Source: CADCUY01 sp964242735 (GTDB lineage Bacteria > Actinomycetota > Actinomycetes > Actinomycetales > Quadrisphaeraceae). Taken from it: a stretch of 64,000 nucleotides of DNA. This document shows, piece by piece, positions 1 to 8,498 of this stretch (position 1 is the first letter of the stretch; each line of letters starts with the position of its first letter). The notes beneath the pieces were generated by a model that made no database searches, was not told the DNA's origin, and saw only the letters and a program-made list of their open reading frames with translations. Where the stretch lies: assembly GCA_964242735.1 (NCBI GenBank), contig CAXTAK010000016.1, positions 28,330-92,329 of the forward strand, read 5' to 3'. Position numbers and translations under genes: made by a program.

Positions 1-143
1 GGGGCGCTGGTCTCGCTCTCCGCGGGGGTGCTCTCGGACGGGGTGGCGGTCTCCGCGGGAGCGGCCGCCTCCTCCGACGCACCGCAGCCGGCGAGGAGGA
101 CGGTGGAGGCGATCATCGAGCTGAGGATCAGGTGGCGCTTCAT
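1..143 (-). CDS. Lipoprotein, N-terminal part (cut by window edge)
   Basis: The visible 47 codons begin with ATG and encode a short positive n-region (MKRH), a hydrophobic stretch and a lipobox LLAGC with the lipidated Cys at residue 20. A Ser/Thr/Glu/Pro-rich linker follows, typical of a secreted actinobacterial lipoprotein. The functional domain lies outside the window, so the substrate or role cannot be named. It lies downstream of the molybdopterin oxidoreductase on the same strand, separated by 145 bases, and could be a partner of that enzyme. Confidence 0.75.
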   Translation of the reverse strand, partial: MKRHLILSSMIASTVLLAGCGASEEAAAPAETATPSESTPAESETSA

Positions 144-288
144 GGTGTGCCTTCCGGATATGACGGCGTTGACGCAGGAGGTTCGCACGGAAGGACTCCC
201 CGGATTGGTGACGAGATCATCACACCGCCCACTGGGACGCACGTCACAGAACGAATAGCGACGAATGCTGCGGAATGTCGTGAGGTGT

Positions 289-2025
289 TCAGGCCACCAC
301 GACGTCGACCGCGTGCAGGCCCGTGGACCCGTCGGGCGCCGGACGCGCCCGCTCGGCGGTCTGCACCTCACCGGCGCCGTCGGTGGCGCGCACGCGCACG
401 GTGTGGTTGCCCGGGGCGGCGTCCCACACGTAGGACCACTGCCGCCAGGTGTCCGCGTTCGGGGCCTCCGCCAGCGTCGCCGGCGCCCACGGACCGTCGT
501 CGACCTGCACCTCGACGCCCTCGATGCCGCGGGTCTGCGCCCACGCCACCCCGGCGACGGCCACCGGCCCGGCCGCCAGGCGGGCGAAGCCGGCAGGCAC
601 GTCGACGCGCGAGGCGGTCTTGATCGGCCCGCGCTCCGACCACCCGCGGTCCGTCCAGTACGCGGTCACGTCGGCGAAGCGGGTGACCTCCAGCTCCACG
701 ACCCACTTCGTCGCCGAGACGTACCCGTACAGGCCGGGCACCACCATGCGCGCGGGGAACCCGTGCTCCAGCGGCAGCGGCTCGCCGTTCATCCCGATCG
801 CGAGCAGCGCCCCGCGGGCGGGGTCGGTCAGCGCCTCCAGCGGGGTCGACGCGGAGAACCCGTCGGAGCTCCGCGACAGCACCATGTCGGCGCCGGCCTG
901 CACCCCGGCGCGCTCGAGCAGGGTGTGCAGCGGCAGCCCCAGCCAGCGGGCGTGACCGACCAGGTCGCCCCCGACCTCGTTGGAGACGCACGTGAGGGTG
1001 GTGTCGGCCTCGACGAGGTCGGCGTCGAGCAGGTCGGCGAAGCTGACCGACACCTCCTGGTCGACGAGCCCGTGGATGCGCAGCGACCACGTGGCGGGGT
1101 CGATCTGCGGCACGGTCAGGGCCGTGTCGATGCGGTAGAAGTCGGCGTTGGGGGTGGTGAAGGGGGTCACGCCCGGGACGTCGGTGCTGACCCCGGCGGG
1201 CAGGGGCGCCAGGGGCGCGGCGGCGGCGGGCAGCACCAGCTGCGCGCGGGCGGCCCCGACGGCGCGGGTGGCGCGGCCGACGAGGCCTCCGCCGACGGCG
1301 GAGGCACCTGCCGCGACGGCGGTGCCCGCGGCGAGCGCCAGGAACGACGCGCGGCTCAGCGGCCCGGGTGCTGGCGCGGCACGCCAGGGGTCCGGGCCCG
1401 TGGCGCCGCGCCGCGCCGCGGGGTCGCTCTCGCGCACCAGGGCGTCGACGAGCAGCGCCAGGGCCCAGGCGCCCACGGCGAAGCCGACGGCGCTGGGCAC
1501 GGCGTCCAGGGGCCCGGCGGACGCCCGGGTGAGTGCGGCGCCGACGGCCACCAGCCCCAGGGCCGCGACGACCGCGGTGCCCCAGCGGCGGGCGCGCAGC
1601 GAGGCCAGGCCCGCCACTGCCGCCAGGACGGCGATGACCACCCACATCGAGGCGAGCAGCACCGCCTTGTCGTTCGTGCCGAACAGGGAGATGGCCAGGT
1701 CCTTCAGCCACGCCGGCACGGCGTCGACGAAGGCCGAGCCGATCGCCAGGACCGGCGCTGAGCCCGGGCCGACGACGACGGCGATCAGCTCCGCGACGCC
1801 GACGGTCAGCGCGGCGGCCAGCACCCCCGCCAGCGCCGCCAGCGCGCGCACCCGCCGGGCGCGCCGTGGCGCGACCGCCGCGGGACCGCCCGCTCCCCGC
1901 GCGGTCGAGCCGGTGGCCCCCTCGGCGCGGACGGCCCCCTCGACGCTGTCGGCGCTGCGTGTGCTCACGACAGGTGTTCGTACAGCATCGGGGCCCGGAT
2001 GGGTGCCCCCGGGTCGCCCGTTCAC
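289..2025 (-). CDS. Membrane-anchored molybdopterin-dependent oxidoreductase (sulfite oxidase/YedY-like fold)
   Basis: The N-terminal third (about residues 60-200) holds several hydrophobic membrane segments. It is followed by an Ala-rich linker and a sulfite-oxidase-type catalytic domain. TLTCVSNEVGG contains the Cys (about residue 346) expected to ligate molybdenum. The C-terminal 90 residues resemble the Mo-co oxidoreductase dimerisation domain (VDVP, GVEVQVDDG, HTVRVRATD). The GTG chosen here overlaps the stop of the CheW gene as GTGA, implying translational coupling. A GTG 57 bases further in (1968) is an alternative. The catalytic domain is probably extracytoplasmic. The substrate is unknown, and linkage to chemotaxis genes is unusual. 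Confidence 0.85.
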   Translation of the reverse strand: MNGRPGGTHPGPDAVRTPVVSTRSADSVEGAVRAEGATGSTARGAGGPAAVAPRRARRVRALAALAGVLAAALTVGVAELIAVVVGPGSAPVLAIGSAFVDAVPAWLKDLAISLFGTNDKAVLLASMWVVIAVLAAVAGLASLRARRWGTAVVAALGLVAVGAALTRASAGPLDAVPSAVGFAVGAWALALLVDALVRESDPAARRGATGPDPWRAAPAPGPLSRASFLALAAGTAVAAGASAVGGGLVGRATRAVGAARAQLVLPAAAAPLAPLPAGVSTDVPGVTPFTTPNADFYRIDTALTVPQIDPATWSLRIHGLVDQEVSVSFADLLDADLVEADTTLTCVSNEVGGDLVGHARWLGLPLHTLLERAGVQAGADMVLSRSSDGFSASTPLEALTDPARGALLAIGMNGEPLPLEHGFPARMVVPGLYGYVSATKWVVELEVTRFADVTAYWTDRGWSERGPIKTASRVDVPAGFARLAAGPVAVAGVAWAQTRGIEGVEVQVDDGPWAPATLAEAPNADTWRQWSYVWDAAPGNHTVRVRATDGAGEVQTAERARPAPDGSTGLHAVDVVVA

Positions 2026-3650
2026 GCCGCCTGCGGCTGCTGGCTGGGGGCCGACGCGGTGGAGCCGTCGCGCACCGCGCGGGCCAGGGCCAGCAGGTCC
2101 ACGCCCCGCAGCAGCTCCTGGCGCTGCCCCACCTGCACCAGGGGGCTCGCCGCGAGCACCCGTCCCGGCCCGGGCGCGTCGTCGCCCTGCCCCTGCGGGC
2201 CCTCGGGGTCCTGCCAGACCAGCGGCTCGATGGCCCGCAGGCCGTCGACGGCGAAGCCGACGGGGGCGCCGTCGACGTCGACCAGCAGCAGGCAGCTCGC
2301 CGCGGTGGTCGGCGCCCCCGCCAGCCCGAGGAGGGTCGGCAGGTGCAGCACCGGCACGGCCGCGCCGCGGTGGGCCAGCACCCCGGTCACCGCGCCGCCC
2401 GTCCAGCCGCCCGGAGCCCCGCCGGTGGTGCGGGTGTGCGTGGTGGGCAGCGGCAGGATCTCCGCGACCTGGTCCAGGGGCGTGGCGACGTCGGTGCCGG
2501 CGGTGTACGTGATGTACGGGCGGCCCGCGTCGCTCGCCCCGTCCCCGGTCGCGCCGTCCGACGCCGCGGTGCCCGGTGCGGGGGTGCCCGGTGCGGGGGT
2601 GCCCGGTGCGGGGGTGCCCGACGCGGGTGCGGTGCGGGTGTTGAGCGAGCCCAGCACCCGCAGCTCCTCCTCGGCCCCGAGGGCCGCGCCGTCGAGCACG
2701 AGGCACTGGCCGGTCCCGGGCAGGTCGACCACACCGGCCAGCAGGTCCGGGCGCGGGACGGCGAACCCGGGCACCGGCAGGATCTGCTCCCGGTCGACCT
2801 CGACGATGTCGAGCAGCCCGGTCAGGGCCAGGACGACGTACCCGCCGTCGAGGTCGACCACCAGGCCGGCACCGCGCGCCTGCTGCTCGTCCAGGGCGCC
2901 CAGGCCCAGGAGCACGAGCGGGTCGACCACGGCGACCTCCGCGTCGACGTACGTGGTCACCCCGCGGCACAGCGCGCTGTCGAGCACCGAGGCCGTGGGC
3001 GCCGACCCGGGCAGCGTGGTGTGCACGTGCGCGACGTCGAGGGCGAGCACGTGCTCCCCGCACCGCAGCAGGGTCAGGGTGCGGCGCGCCAGCGCGGCGG
3101 CGGCGCGCCCCGCGGCGGCGGCCGGTCCCACGGCCGCGGTCTCCCGGTGTGCGTCGCGCACCGTCGGGACCCCCGGGAGGCTCAGGATCGCCGCGGCGTC
3201 CAGCACGCTGACGATGCCGGTGCCGTCGGGGTGTCGGAAGGTGTGCGAGACCAGCAGGGCACCGCCGCCGGCCCGCACGGCCAGCAGCCCCGAGGCCGGC
3301 ACGTGCACCACGCCGCGCACCTCGTCGGCGATGACCCCGATGAGCTGGTCGCCGTCGGTCACGACCACCACCACCTCGCCCGCGCCGCGCACCCGCTGGT
3401 CCGCGGCGCCACCCGGTGCACCCGTGAAGGCCACCTGCAGGTCGAGCACCGGCACCACGAGCTCGCGCAGCTCCATCGCTCCCACCAGGCCCACCGCCGA
3501 GACCGGCAGCGCGGTCAGCTCCGCGGGGCAGGGGACGACCTCGCGCAGCGCCGAGAGCGGCAGCGCGACGGCGGTGCCGCCGAGCACGAGCAGCCCGTAC
3601 ACGTCCTCGTCGCGGGCGCCGTCCGCGTCGCCGGCGCCGACCTCAGGCAT
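2022..3650 (-). CDS. cheW: Triple-domain CheW-like chemotaxis adaptor
   Basis: The 542-residue protein contains three successive CheW-like SH3-type domains (about 15-165, 175-340 and 380-530). Each has the characteristic strand pattern, as in VYGLLVLGGTAVALPLSALREV and ELVVPVLDL. Ordinary CheW has one such domain. A low-complexity PAPGT repeat linker separates domains two and three. CheW couples chemoreceptors to the histidine kinase CheA, and three copies could bridge several receptors or kinases. The ATG start overlaps the end of the chemoreceptor gene by eight bases, and its stop overlaps the oxidoreductase start, so the three genes form one operon. No CheA is visible in the window. Confidence 0.85.
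   Translation of the reverse strand: MPEVGAGDADGARDEDVYGLLVLGGTAVALPLSALREVVPCPAELTALPVSAVGLVGAMELRELVVPVLDLQVAFTGAPGGAADQRVRGAGEVVVVVTDGDQLIGVIADEVRGVVHVPASGLLAVRAGGGALLVSHTFRHPDGTGIVSVLDAAAILSLPGVPTVRDAHRETAAVGPAAAAGRAAAALARRTLTLLRCGEHVLALDVAHVHTTLPGSAPTASVLDSALCRGVTTYVDAEVAVVDPLVLLGLGALDEQQARGAGLVVDLDGGYVVLALTGLLDIVEVDREQILPVPGFAVPRPDLLAGVVDLPGTGQCLVLDGAALGAEEELRVLGSLNTRTAPASGTPAPGTPAPGTPAPGTAASDGATGDGASDAGRPYITYTAGTDVATPLDQVAEILPLPTTHTRTTGGAPGGWTGGAVTGVLAHRGAAVPVLHLPTLLGLAGAPTTAASCLLLVDVDGAPVGFAVDGLRAIEPLVWQDPEGPQGQGDDAPGPGRVLAASPLVQVGQRQELLRGVDLLALARAVRDGSTASAPSQQPQAA
2571..2630. repeat. 15-base tandem repeat inside the cheW linker
   Basis: Three perfect copies of a 15-mer (gcccggtgcgggggt) and one degenerate copy lie in frame and encode repeated PAPGT units between CheW domains two and three. 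The period is a multiple of three, so copy-number change would alter linker length without breaking the frame. Confidence 0.9.
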
Positions 3651-5748
3651 TCTCGTCCGCCGCCGCGAGGGCCGTCACCAGGGCACTGACCTCCTCGGAG
3701 GCGTCCTGCTGCTCGCGGGTCAGCGCCACGATCGTGGCGATCGCCTCGCTGGTGCGCTCCACGCCGGCGACGATGCGCTCGAAGGCGCCCTCGGCCCGCT
3801 TGGAGACCTCGCTGCCCTGCTCCACGCGCTCGGCGGACTCGTCGATCAGCGCGCCGATCTGCTGGGCCGCCTCGAAGGAGCGCTCGGCGAGCTTGCGCAC
3901 CTCACCGGCGACGATGGAGAAGCCCACCCCGTGCTCGCCGGCCCGCGCCGCCTCGATCGAGGCGTTGAAGGCCAGCAGGTTCGTCTGGTTGGCGATCTCG
4001 CCCATGACCCGGACGATCTCGCTGATCGAGTGCGAGCTCTTCTGGATCAGGGCGATGGCCTCCAGGGAGGCGCGCAGCGCCAGCACCCCGCCCTCGGCGT
4101 CGGTGTGGGTCTCCGCCGCCAGGTCCGTGGCCGTGCTCGAGCTGGAGGCGATCTGCCCGATGGAGCCGGACAGGTCCGAGACCAGGCCGGTCATCTTCTT
4201 GGTGTCGGTGGCGATGCGCTGCTCGCGCTGCACCTGCGCCGTGACGTCGTAGGCGTACTTCACGACCTTCGTCGGGTTCCCCGACAGGTCCAGGATCGGG
4301 TTGTACGTGGCCTGGAGGTAGACGTCGCGGTTGTACTTGCCGACGCGGTGGTACCGACCGCTGATCAGCTCGCCCTTGCTCAGGCGCAGCCAGAAGTCGC
4401 GGTACTCCTCGCCGCGGGTGTACTCCTCGGTGCAGAAGTCGCTGTGGTGGCGCCCGATGATCTCGCGCATCTGGAAGCCCATGGCGCGCAGGAAGTTGTC
4501 GTTGGCGGCCAGCACGATCCCGTCGAGGTCGAACTCGATGACGGCCTGGGCGCGTCCGATGGCTTCGACCCGCCCGGCGATCTCGGCGTTGCGCAGCTTG
4601 GTGGCGGTGACGTCGGAGGCGAACTTCACGACCTTGAAGGGGTTGCCGTCGGTGTCGAGGATGGGGTTGTACGTGGCTTGGATCCACACCTCGCGGCCGC
4701 CCTTGGCGAGGCGCTTGTACTCCCCGGACGCGAAGGTGCCCTCCCGGAGACCGTCCCAGAAGTCCGCGTACTCCTGGGAGACGACGTGGGTGGGCTCGAC
4801 GAACATGCGGTGGTGCTTGCCGACGACCTCGGCAGCGTTGTACCCCATGAGGGACAGGAAGTTGCTGTTGGCCGCGACGATCACCCCGTCGAGGTCGAAC
4901 TCGATGGTGGCCTGCGCGCGGTCGACGGCGGCCATGCGCCCGGCGATCTCGGCGTTGCGCAGCTTGGTGGCGGTGACGTCGGAGGCGAACTTCACGACCT
5001 TGAAGGGGTTGCCGTCGGTGTCGAGGATGGGGTTGTACGTGGCCTGCAGCCACACCTCGCGGGCGCCCTTGGCGAGGCGCTTGTACTCCCCGGACTCGAA
5101 GGAGCCCGCCCGCAGGGCCTCCCAGAAGTCGGCGTACTCGCGGCTCTCGCTCGTCTCGGTGTCGACGAACACGCGGTGGTGCTTGCCGACGACCTCGGCC
5201 GCGGTGTAGCCCATCAGGGACAGGAAGTTGGCGTTGGCGTTGAGCACCCGGCCGTCGAGATCGAACTCGATGACGGCCTGCGCGCGGTCCACGGCGGCCA
5301 TCTTGCCGGCGGCCTCGGCGCCGCTGAGCTTGGTGGCGGTGACGTCGGCGGCGAACTTCACGACCTTGAAGGGGTTGCCGTCGGTGTCGAGGACGGGGTT
5401 GTACGTGGCCTGCAGCCACACCTCGGACCCTGACTTCGTCAGGCGCTTGTACTCCCCGGTCTCGAACGCTCCGCCGCGGAGCCCCTCCCAGAACTGCGCG
5501 TACTCAGCGGACGCGGCGGTGGCGGGGTCCACGAACATGCGGTGGTGGTGACCGACGACCTCACCCAGGGTGTAGCCCACGACGGCGAGGAAGTTGGCGT
5601 TCGCGGCGAGGATGACCCCGTCGAGGTCGAACTCGATGACGGCCTGCGCGCGGTCCACGGCGGCGGCCTTGCCGCGCAGCTCCTGCAGGACGGTGGCGTC
5701 GACCGCGATGGTCTCGGTGCGCACGGTGGTCTCGGTGGGCGAGGACAT
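3643..5748 (-). CDS. Soluble methyl-accepting chemoreceptor with four PAS domains
   Basis: The 701-residue protein has no signal peptide or membrane segment. Residues about 28-515 are four consecutive 122-residue PAS-PAC modules (VDRAQAVIEFDLDG ... LQATYNPILD ... KVVKFA.DVTA). Residues 516-701 are a short MCP signalling hairpin with the conserved tip NQTNLLAFNASIEAARAGE and EVRKLAERS. PAS repeats of this type often bind haem or flavin and report oxygen or redox state. The ligand here is not deducible. The ATG is preceded by a strong GGAGG. It is the first gene of the receptor-CheW-oxidoreductase operon. The signalling domain is shorter than in classical transmembrane receptors. Confidence 0.92.
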   Translation of the reverse strand: MSSPTETTVRTETIAVDATVLQELRGKAAAVDRAQAVIEFDLDGVILAANANFLAVVGYTLGEVVGHHHRMFVDPATAASAEYAQFWEGLRGGAFETGEYKRLTKSGSEVWLQATYNPVLDTDGNPFKVVKFAADVTATKLSGAEAAGKMAAVDRAQAVIEFDLDGRVLNANANFLSLMGYTAAEVVGKHHRVFVDTETSESREYADFWEALRAGSFESGEYKRLAKGAREVWLQATYNPILDTDGNPFKVVKFASDVTATKLRNAEIAGRMAAVDRAQATIEFDLDGVIVAANSNFLSLMGYNAAEVVGKHHRMFVEPTHVVSQEYADFWDGLREGTFASGEYKRLAKGGREVWIQATYNPILDTDGNPFKVVKFASDVTATKLRNAEIAGRVEAIGRAQAVIEFDLDGIVLAANDNFLRAMGFQMREIIGRHHSDFCTEEYTRGEEYRDFWLRLSKGELISGRYHRVGKYNRDVYLQATYNPILDLSGNPTKVVKYAYDVTAQVQREQRIATDTKKMTGLVSDLSGSIGQIASSSSTATDLAAETHTDAEGGVLALRASLEAIALIQKSSHSISEIVRVMGEIANQTNLLAFNASIEAARAGEHGVGFSIVAGEVRKLAERSFEAAQQIGALIDESAERVEQGSEVSKRAEGAFERIVAGVERTSEAIATIVALTREQQDASEEVSALVTALAAADENA
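4204..5667. repeat. Four near-identical 366-base PAS module repeats
   Basis: The PAS modules of the chemoreceptor are direct DNA repeats with a 366-base period (122 codons). Long stretches, for example around the VVKFASDVTATKLRNAE codons, are identical between modules two and three. The fourth module is the most diverged (YTRGEEY, VGKYNRDVY). This indicates recent duplication or ongoing gene conversion within the gene. Confidence 0.85.
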
Positions 5749-5817
5749 GGGTCGAGTGCCTCCAGGGCGCCGTCGGTCAGCCGCGCGGGCGGTGGGCACC
5801 GCCGCGCTACCCACCCC

Positions 5818-5846
5818 CCATCGGCCGGCGTCCCACCCACCTTGAG
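5818..5846 (-). promoter_or_regulatory. Possible motility-type (sigma-28-like) promoter for the chemoreceptor operon
   Basis: Read on the minus strand, CTCA is followed after 17 bases by GCCGATGG, resembling the flagellar sigma consensus (TAAA/CTCA, 15-16 bases, GCCGATAA). It would leave a leader of about 65 bases before the receptor ATG. The spacer is slightly long and the last two -10 bases do not match, so this is only a candidate. Confidence 0.3.
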
Positions 5847-5936
5847 GGGGCTCTCCCACCACGCCCGGCGGCAGGTTCACGCCGATGTGACGGGCCCGGC
5901 GCGGGCGCGAAACAATCACGTCGTTCGATCCGGGAC

Positions 5937-6830
5937 GTGCCCGCAGCGACCACCCACGACGCCCACCGGCACCTCGGGGTCCTGGCCGCGCACCCCTTCT
6001 ACGGAGGCCCGCCGGTCAGCCCCGACACCCGGGCGCGCGCCACCGTCGCCCAGCTGATCGCCGACCTCGACGCCGAGGGCACCGAGCGGGCGCTGGTGCT
6101 GCCCAACTACGGCGTCCCTGACCCCGCGGCGTCCTTCGCCCTCAACCACCTCGTGCTCGAGGCGGCGGGGAAGGACGACCGGCTCCTCGCGGGTCTGTGG
6201 GTCTCCCCGCGCGCGGAGGACGCTGCGGCGACCGCCGGTGCCCTGGCGCTGGCCGGCGAGGCCGGGGTGGTGGCGCTGAAGACCTCCTTCCTGCTCGGGG
6301 GCGCGGTCGACGACCCCGCGTCCGCTCCCCAGCTGGAGGCGATCTTCACCACCGCCCGCGACCGCGGCCTCGTGGTGCACGTGCACACCTCCCCCGGCGC
6401 CGCGTCCGACATCGACGCCGTCGGCCAGCTCGTCGAGCGGTGGGGCGACGACGTGAGGATCCACCTGGTGCACCTCGGCGGCGGCATCAGCGGGCACGTC
6501 AAGCTCATCGGCGGCCGCTTCTTCGACTGGGTCGAGGCCGGCAAGCAGGTCTACACCGACACCAGCTGGGCCATCGGCTTCGCGCCGCGCTGGCTGGTCG
6601 CCGAGATCGAGCGCCGCGGCGGGCTCGCCGCCGACCGCGTGCTCTTCGCCAGCGACGAGCCATGGGGCGACCACGCCGGCGAGCTGGCCCGGCTGCGCGC
6701 CGCCGCCGGCGACGGTGACCTCGCCGACCGCCTCCTCAGGGGCAACTTCGAGCAGCTCTACGGCTCGCACCGACCCGTCCCGTCCCGCCCCCCGCAGCAC
6801 CCGACCCCCGACGACCAGGAGCAGCCATGA
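5937..6830 (+). CDS. Amidohydrolase-family (ACMSD-like) TIM-barrel hydrolase, first gene of the Nit1C-type cluster
   Basis: The 297-residue protein has an N-terminal DAHRHLG (HxH metal-binding pair), a central HVHTS histidine, LVHLGGG with a further histidine, and a C-terminal SDEPWGDH aspartate. This is the metal-ligand order of the amidohydrolase-2 superfamily. It would hydrolyse or decarboxylate a small substrate in the cytoplasm. It starts with GTG and ends in an ATGA overlap with the Sll0783-like gene, so it belongs to the operon. This type of enzyme is not among the seven core Nit1C proteins that I recall, so it may process a product or precursor specific to this version of the pathway. 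Confidence 0.8.
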   Translation: MPAATTHDAHRHLGVLAAHPFYGGPPVSPDTRARATVAQLIADLDAEGTERALVLPNYGVPDPAASFALNHLVLEAAGKDDRLLAGLWVSPRAEDAAATAGALALAGEAGVVALKTSFLLGGAVDDPASAPQLEAIFTTARDRGLVVHVHTSPGAASDIDAVGQLVERWGDDVRIHLVHLGGGISGHVKLIGGRFFDWVEAGKQVYTDTSWAIGFAPRWLVAEIERRGGLAADRVLFASDEPWGDHAGELARLRAAAGDGDLADRLLRGNFEQLYGSHRPVPSRPPQHPTPDDQEQP

Positions 6831-7402
6831 CCACCACCGCCCCCGCCCCGACCACCACGCCGACTGCCACCCCGACGACCGCCGAGCTCGAGGAGCAGAT
6901 CAGGGCCAACGCCGCGACCTCGCTCGCGGAGATCCCGCACCCCAGCTCGCCCAAGGGCACGAGCATCTACGGCTCGACGAAGATCTTCCCCGACTACCAG
7001 GCCGCACCCGGCGAGTCGTACCTGACCCTGGTGCACGGCATCGCCCACGAGTCGTCGGTGAGCTTCGTGGCGATCCTGCAGGCCACCCGCGCGCTGCGGA
7101 AGGGCTACGACTCCTGCCTGTACTTCTACGGGCCCGGGTCGCTCAACGCGCTCGCCACCCGCGGGTTCCCCACCACCGGCGACTCCGCGTTCCCCGGCGA
7201 GCAGAACATCAACGGCTCCATCGAGACCTTCATCGCCGAGGGCGGCACCGTGTACTGCTGCCGCTTCGGCCTGTCCCTGCACGGCGCCCGCGAGGAGGAC
7301 CTCATCGAGGGCGTCATCCCCTGCCACCCCCTCGACGTGCAGGACGCGCTGATCCACTACGCCCGCAAGGGCGCGATCATCAACTCCACGTACAACCTCT
7401 GA
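6827..7402 (+). CDS. MSMEG_0572/Sll0783-family nitrogen-starvation protein (NitB-like)
   Basis: The 191-residue protein matches the Sll0783/MSMEG_0572 family by its core motifs: SIYGSTKIFPDY, a Cys-containing central part (SCLYFYGPGS), and the ending GAIINSTYNL. The family is always found with the radical SAM and nitrilase genes of Nit1C clusters and its biochemical role is unknown. A Pro/Thr-rich stretch of about 20 residues precedes the conserved part. The ATG is preceded by AGGAG and overlaps the previous stop. Confidence 0.85.
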   Translation: MTTTAPAPTTTPTATPTTAELEEQIRANAATSLAEIPHPSSPKGTSIYGSTKIFPDYQAAPGESYLTLVHGIAHESSVSFVAILQATRALRKGYDSCLYFYGPGSLNALATRGFPTTGDSAFPGEQNINGSIETFIAEGGTVYCCRFGLSLHGAREEDLIEGVIPCHPLDVQDALIHYARKGAIINSTYNL

Positions 7403-7403
7403 G

Positions 7404-8498
7404 ATGACCTGCGCCACCGGCACCACCACGGGGGGCACCCTGTCGACGCGGGTCGACGTCGCCGTCCGGGGCGTGCGCGTGCACGCCCCGGTGTCGCGGC
7501 GCGGCGGGGCGGGCCCCAGCGACGACGGACACGTGGTCATCGGCGGGCGCGCCGGCGCGATCCCCGTGCGCGAGGACAGCCCGTACCTGGTGCGCGACGG
7601 GCGGTTGACCCTCGACGGCGCCGACCTCGGCCTGACCGTGGAGCCCGTCGCCCGCCCCCGCTTCTACGACCTGCTGGCCCGTGACGGCACCCCGTACGAG
7701 AAGGTCGCCCGCCTGCACGGCGCCGACGTGCTCGCCACCACCGTGGTGCAGACGTGCGTGCGCTACGCCGCCGACCAGCGGTGCCGGTTCTGCGCGATCG
7801 AGGCGTCCCTGGAGGCGGGGGCGACGGTGGCGGTGAAGTCCCCCGAGCTGCTCGCGGAGGTCGCCGAGGCAGCGGTGCGCCTCGACGGGGTGCGCCAGGT
7901 CGTGATGACCACCGGCACCAGCAACGGTCGTGACCGCGGCGCCCGGCACCTGGCGCGGTGCGTGCGCGCGGTGAGGGCCGCCGTCCCGGGCCTGCCGGTG
8001 CAGGTGCAGTGCGAGCCGCCCGCGCCGGAGGTGCGCGTCGAGGTCCTCCGGGACCTGCACGACGCCGGGGCGCTGAGCATCGGGATCCACGTGGAGTCCC
8101 TCGACGACGCCGTGCGACGAGTGTGGATGCCGGGCAAGGCCACCGTGCCGCTGACCGAGTACTGGGCCTCCTGGCACGAGGCGGTGCGCGTCTTCGGGCG
8201 CAACCAGGTCTCCACGTACCTCATCGTGGGGCTGGGGGAGGACCCCGACGAGCTCGTCGAGGGCGCCCGGCAGCTCGCGGTGGCCGGGGTGTACCCCTTC
8301 GTCGTCCCGTTCCGGCCGCTGGCGGGCACCCTGGCGGTGGACGTCGACGGGGTGGGCGCCCCGGGTGCCGCGCTCGTCGAGGACGTCACCCGCCGGGTCG
8401 CGGCCCACCTGCGGGCGGCCGGGATGCGCGGGGTCGACCAGATGGCCGGCTGCGCGGCGTGCGGGGCGTGCTCGATCCTGCAGGACGCCGGCGCGTGA
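7404..8498 (+). CDS. MSMEG_0568-family radical SAM protein (NitD-like)
   Basis: This 364-residue enzyme has cysteines at about 118, 127 and 130 (C-x8-C-x2-C). The spacing is wider than the usual CxxxCxxC, but the position fits the iron-sulfur/SAM site. A Gly-rich TTGTSNGRDRG, a GIHVESLDD strand and a VGLGEDPDE segment fit a partial TIM barrel. Three more cysteines near the C-terminus (C350-x2-C353-x2-C356) could hold a second cluster. The family occurs in nitrogen-starvation clusters with nitrilases and its substrate is unknown. The gene begins one base after the previous stop and overlaps the next start as GTGA. Confidence 0.88.
   Translation: MTCATGTTTGGTLSTRVDVAVRGVRVHAPVSRRGGAGPSDDGHVVIGGRAGAIPVREDSPYLVRDGRLTLDGADLGLTVEPVARPRFYDLLARDGTPYEKVARLHGADVLATTVVQTCVRYAADQRCRFCAIEASLEAGATVAVKSPELLAEVAEAAVRLDGVRQVVMTTGTSNGRDRGARHLARCVRAVRAAVPGLPVQVQCEPPAPEVRVEVLRDLHDAGALSIGIHVESLDDAVRRVWMPGKATVPLTEYWASWHEAVRVFGRNQVSTYLIVGLGEDPDELVEGARQLAVAGVYPFVVPFRPLAGTLAVDVDGVGAPGAALVEDVTRRVAAHLRAAGMRGVDQMAGCAACGACSILQDAGA

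Noticed and set aside
2571..2630. Short regular repeats as a CRISPR-like array
   Set aside because: Units are 15 bases, contiguous, without spacers, and in frame within cheW.
1999..5433. Very long plus-strand open frame (over 1,100 codons) opposite the chemoreceptor, CheW and oxidoreductase genes
   Set aside because: It is antisense to genes with clear domains and its repeats mirror the PAS repeats. Long shadow frames are expected at this GC content.
5749..5936. A riboswitch or structured leader before the Nit1C-type cluster
   Set aside because: No conserved aptamer-like motif was recognised, and the gap is largely accounted for by the divergent gene's leader.
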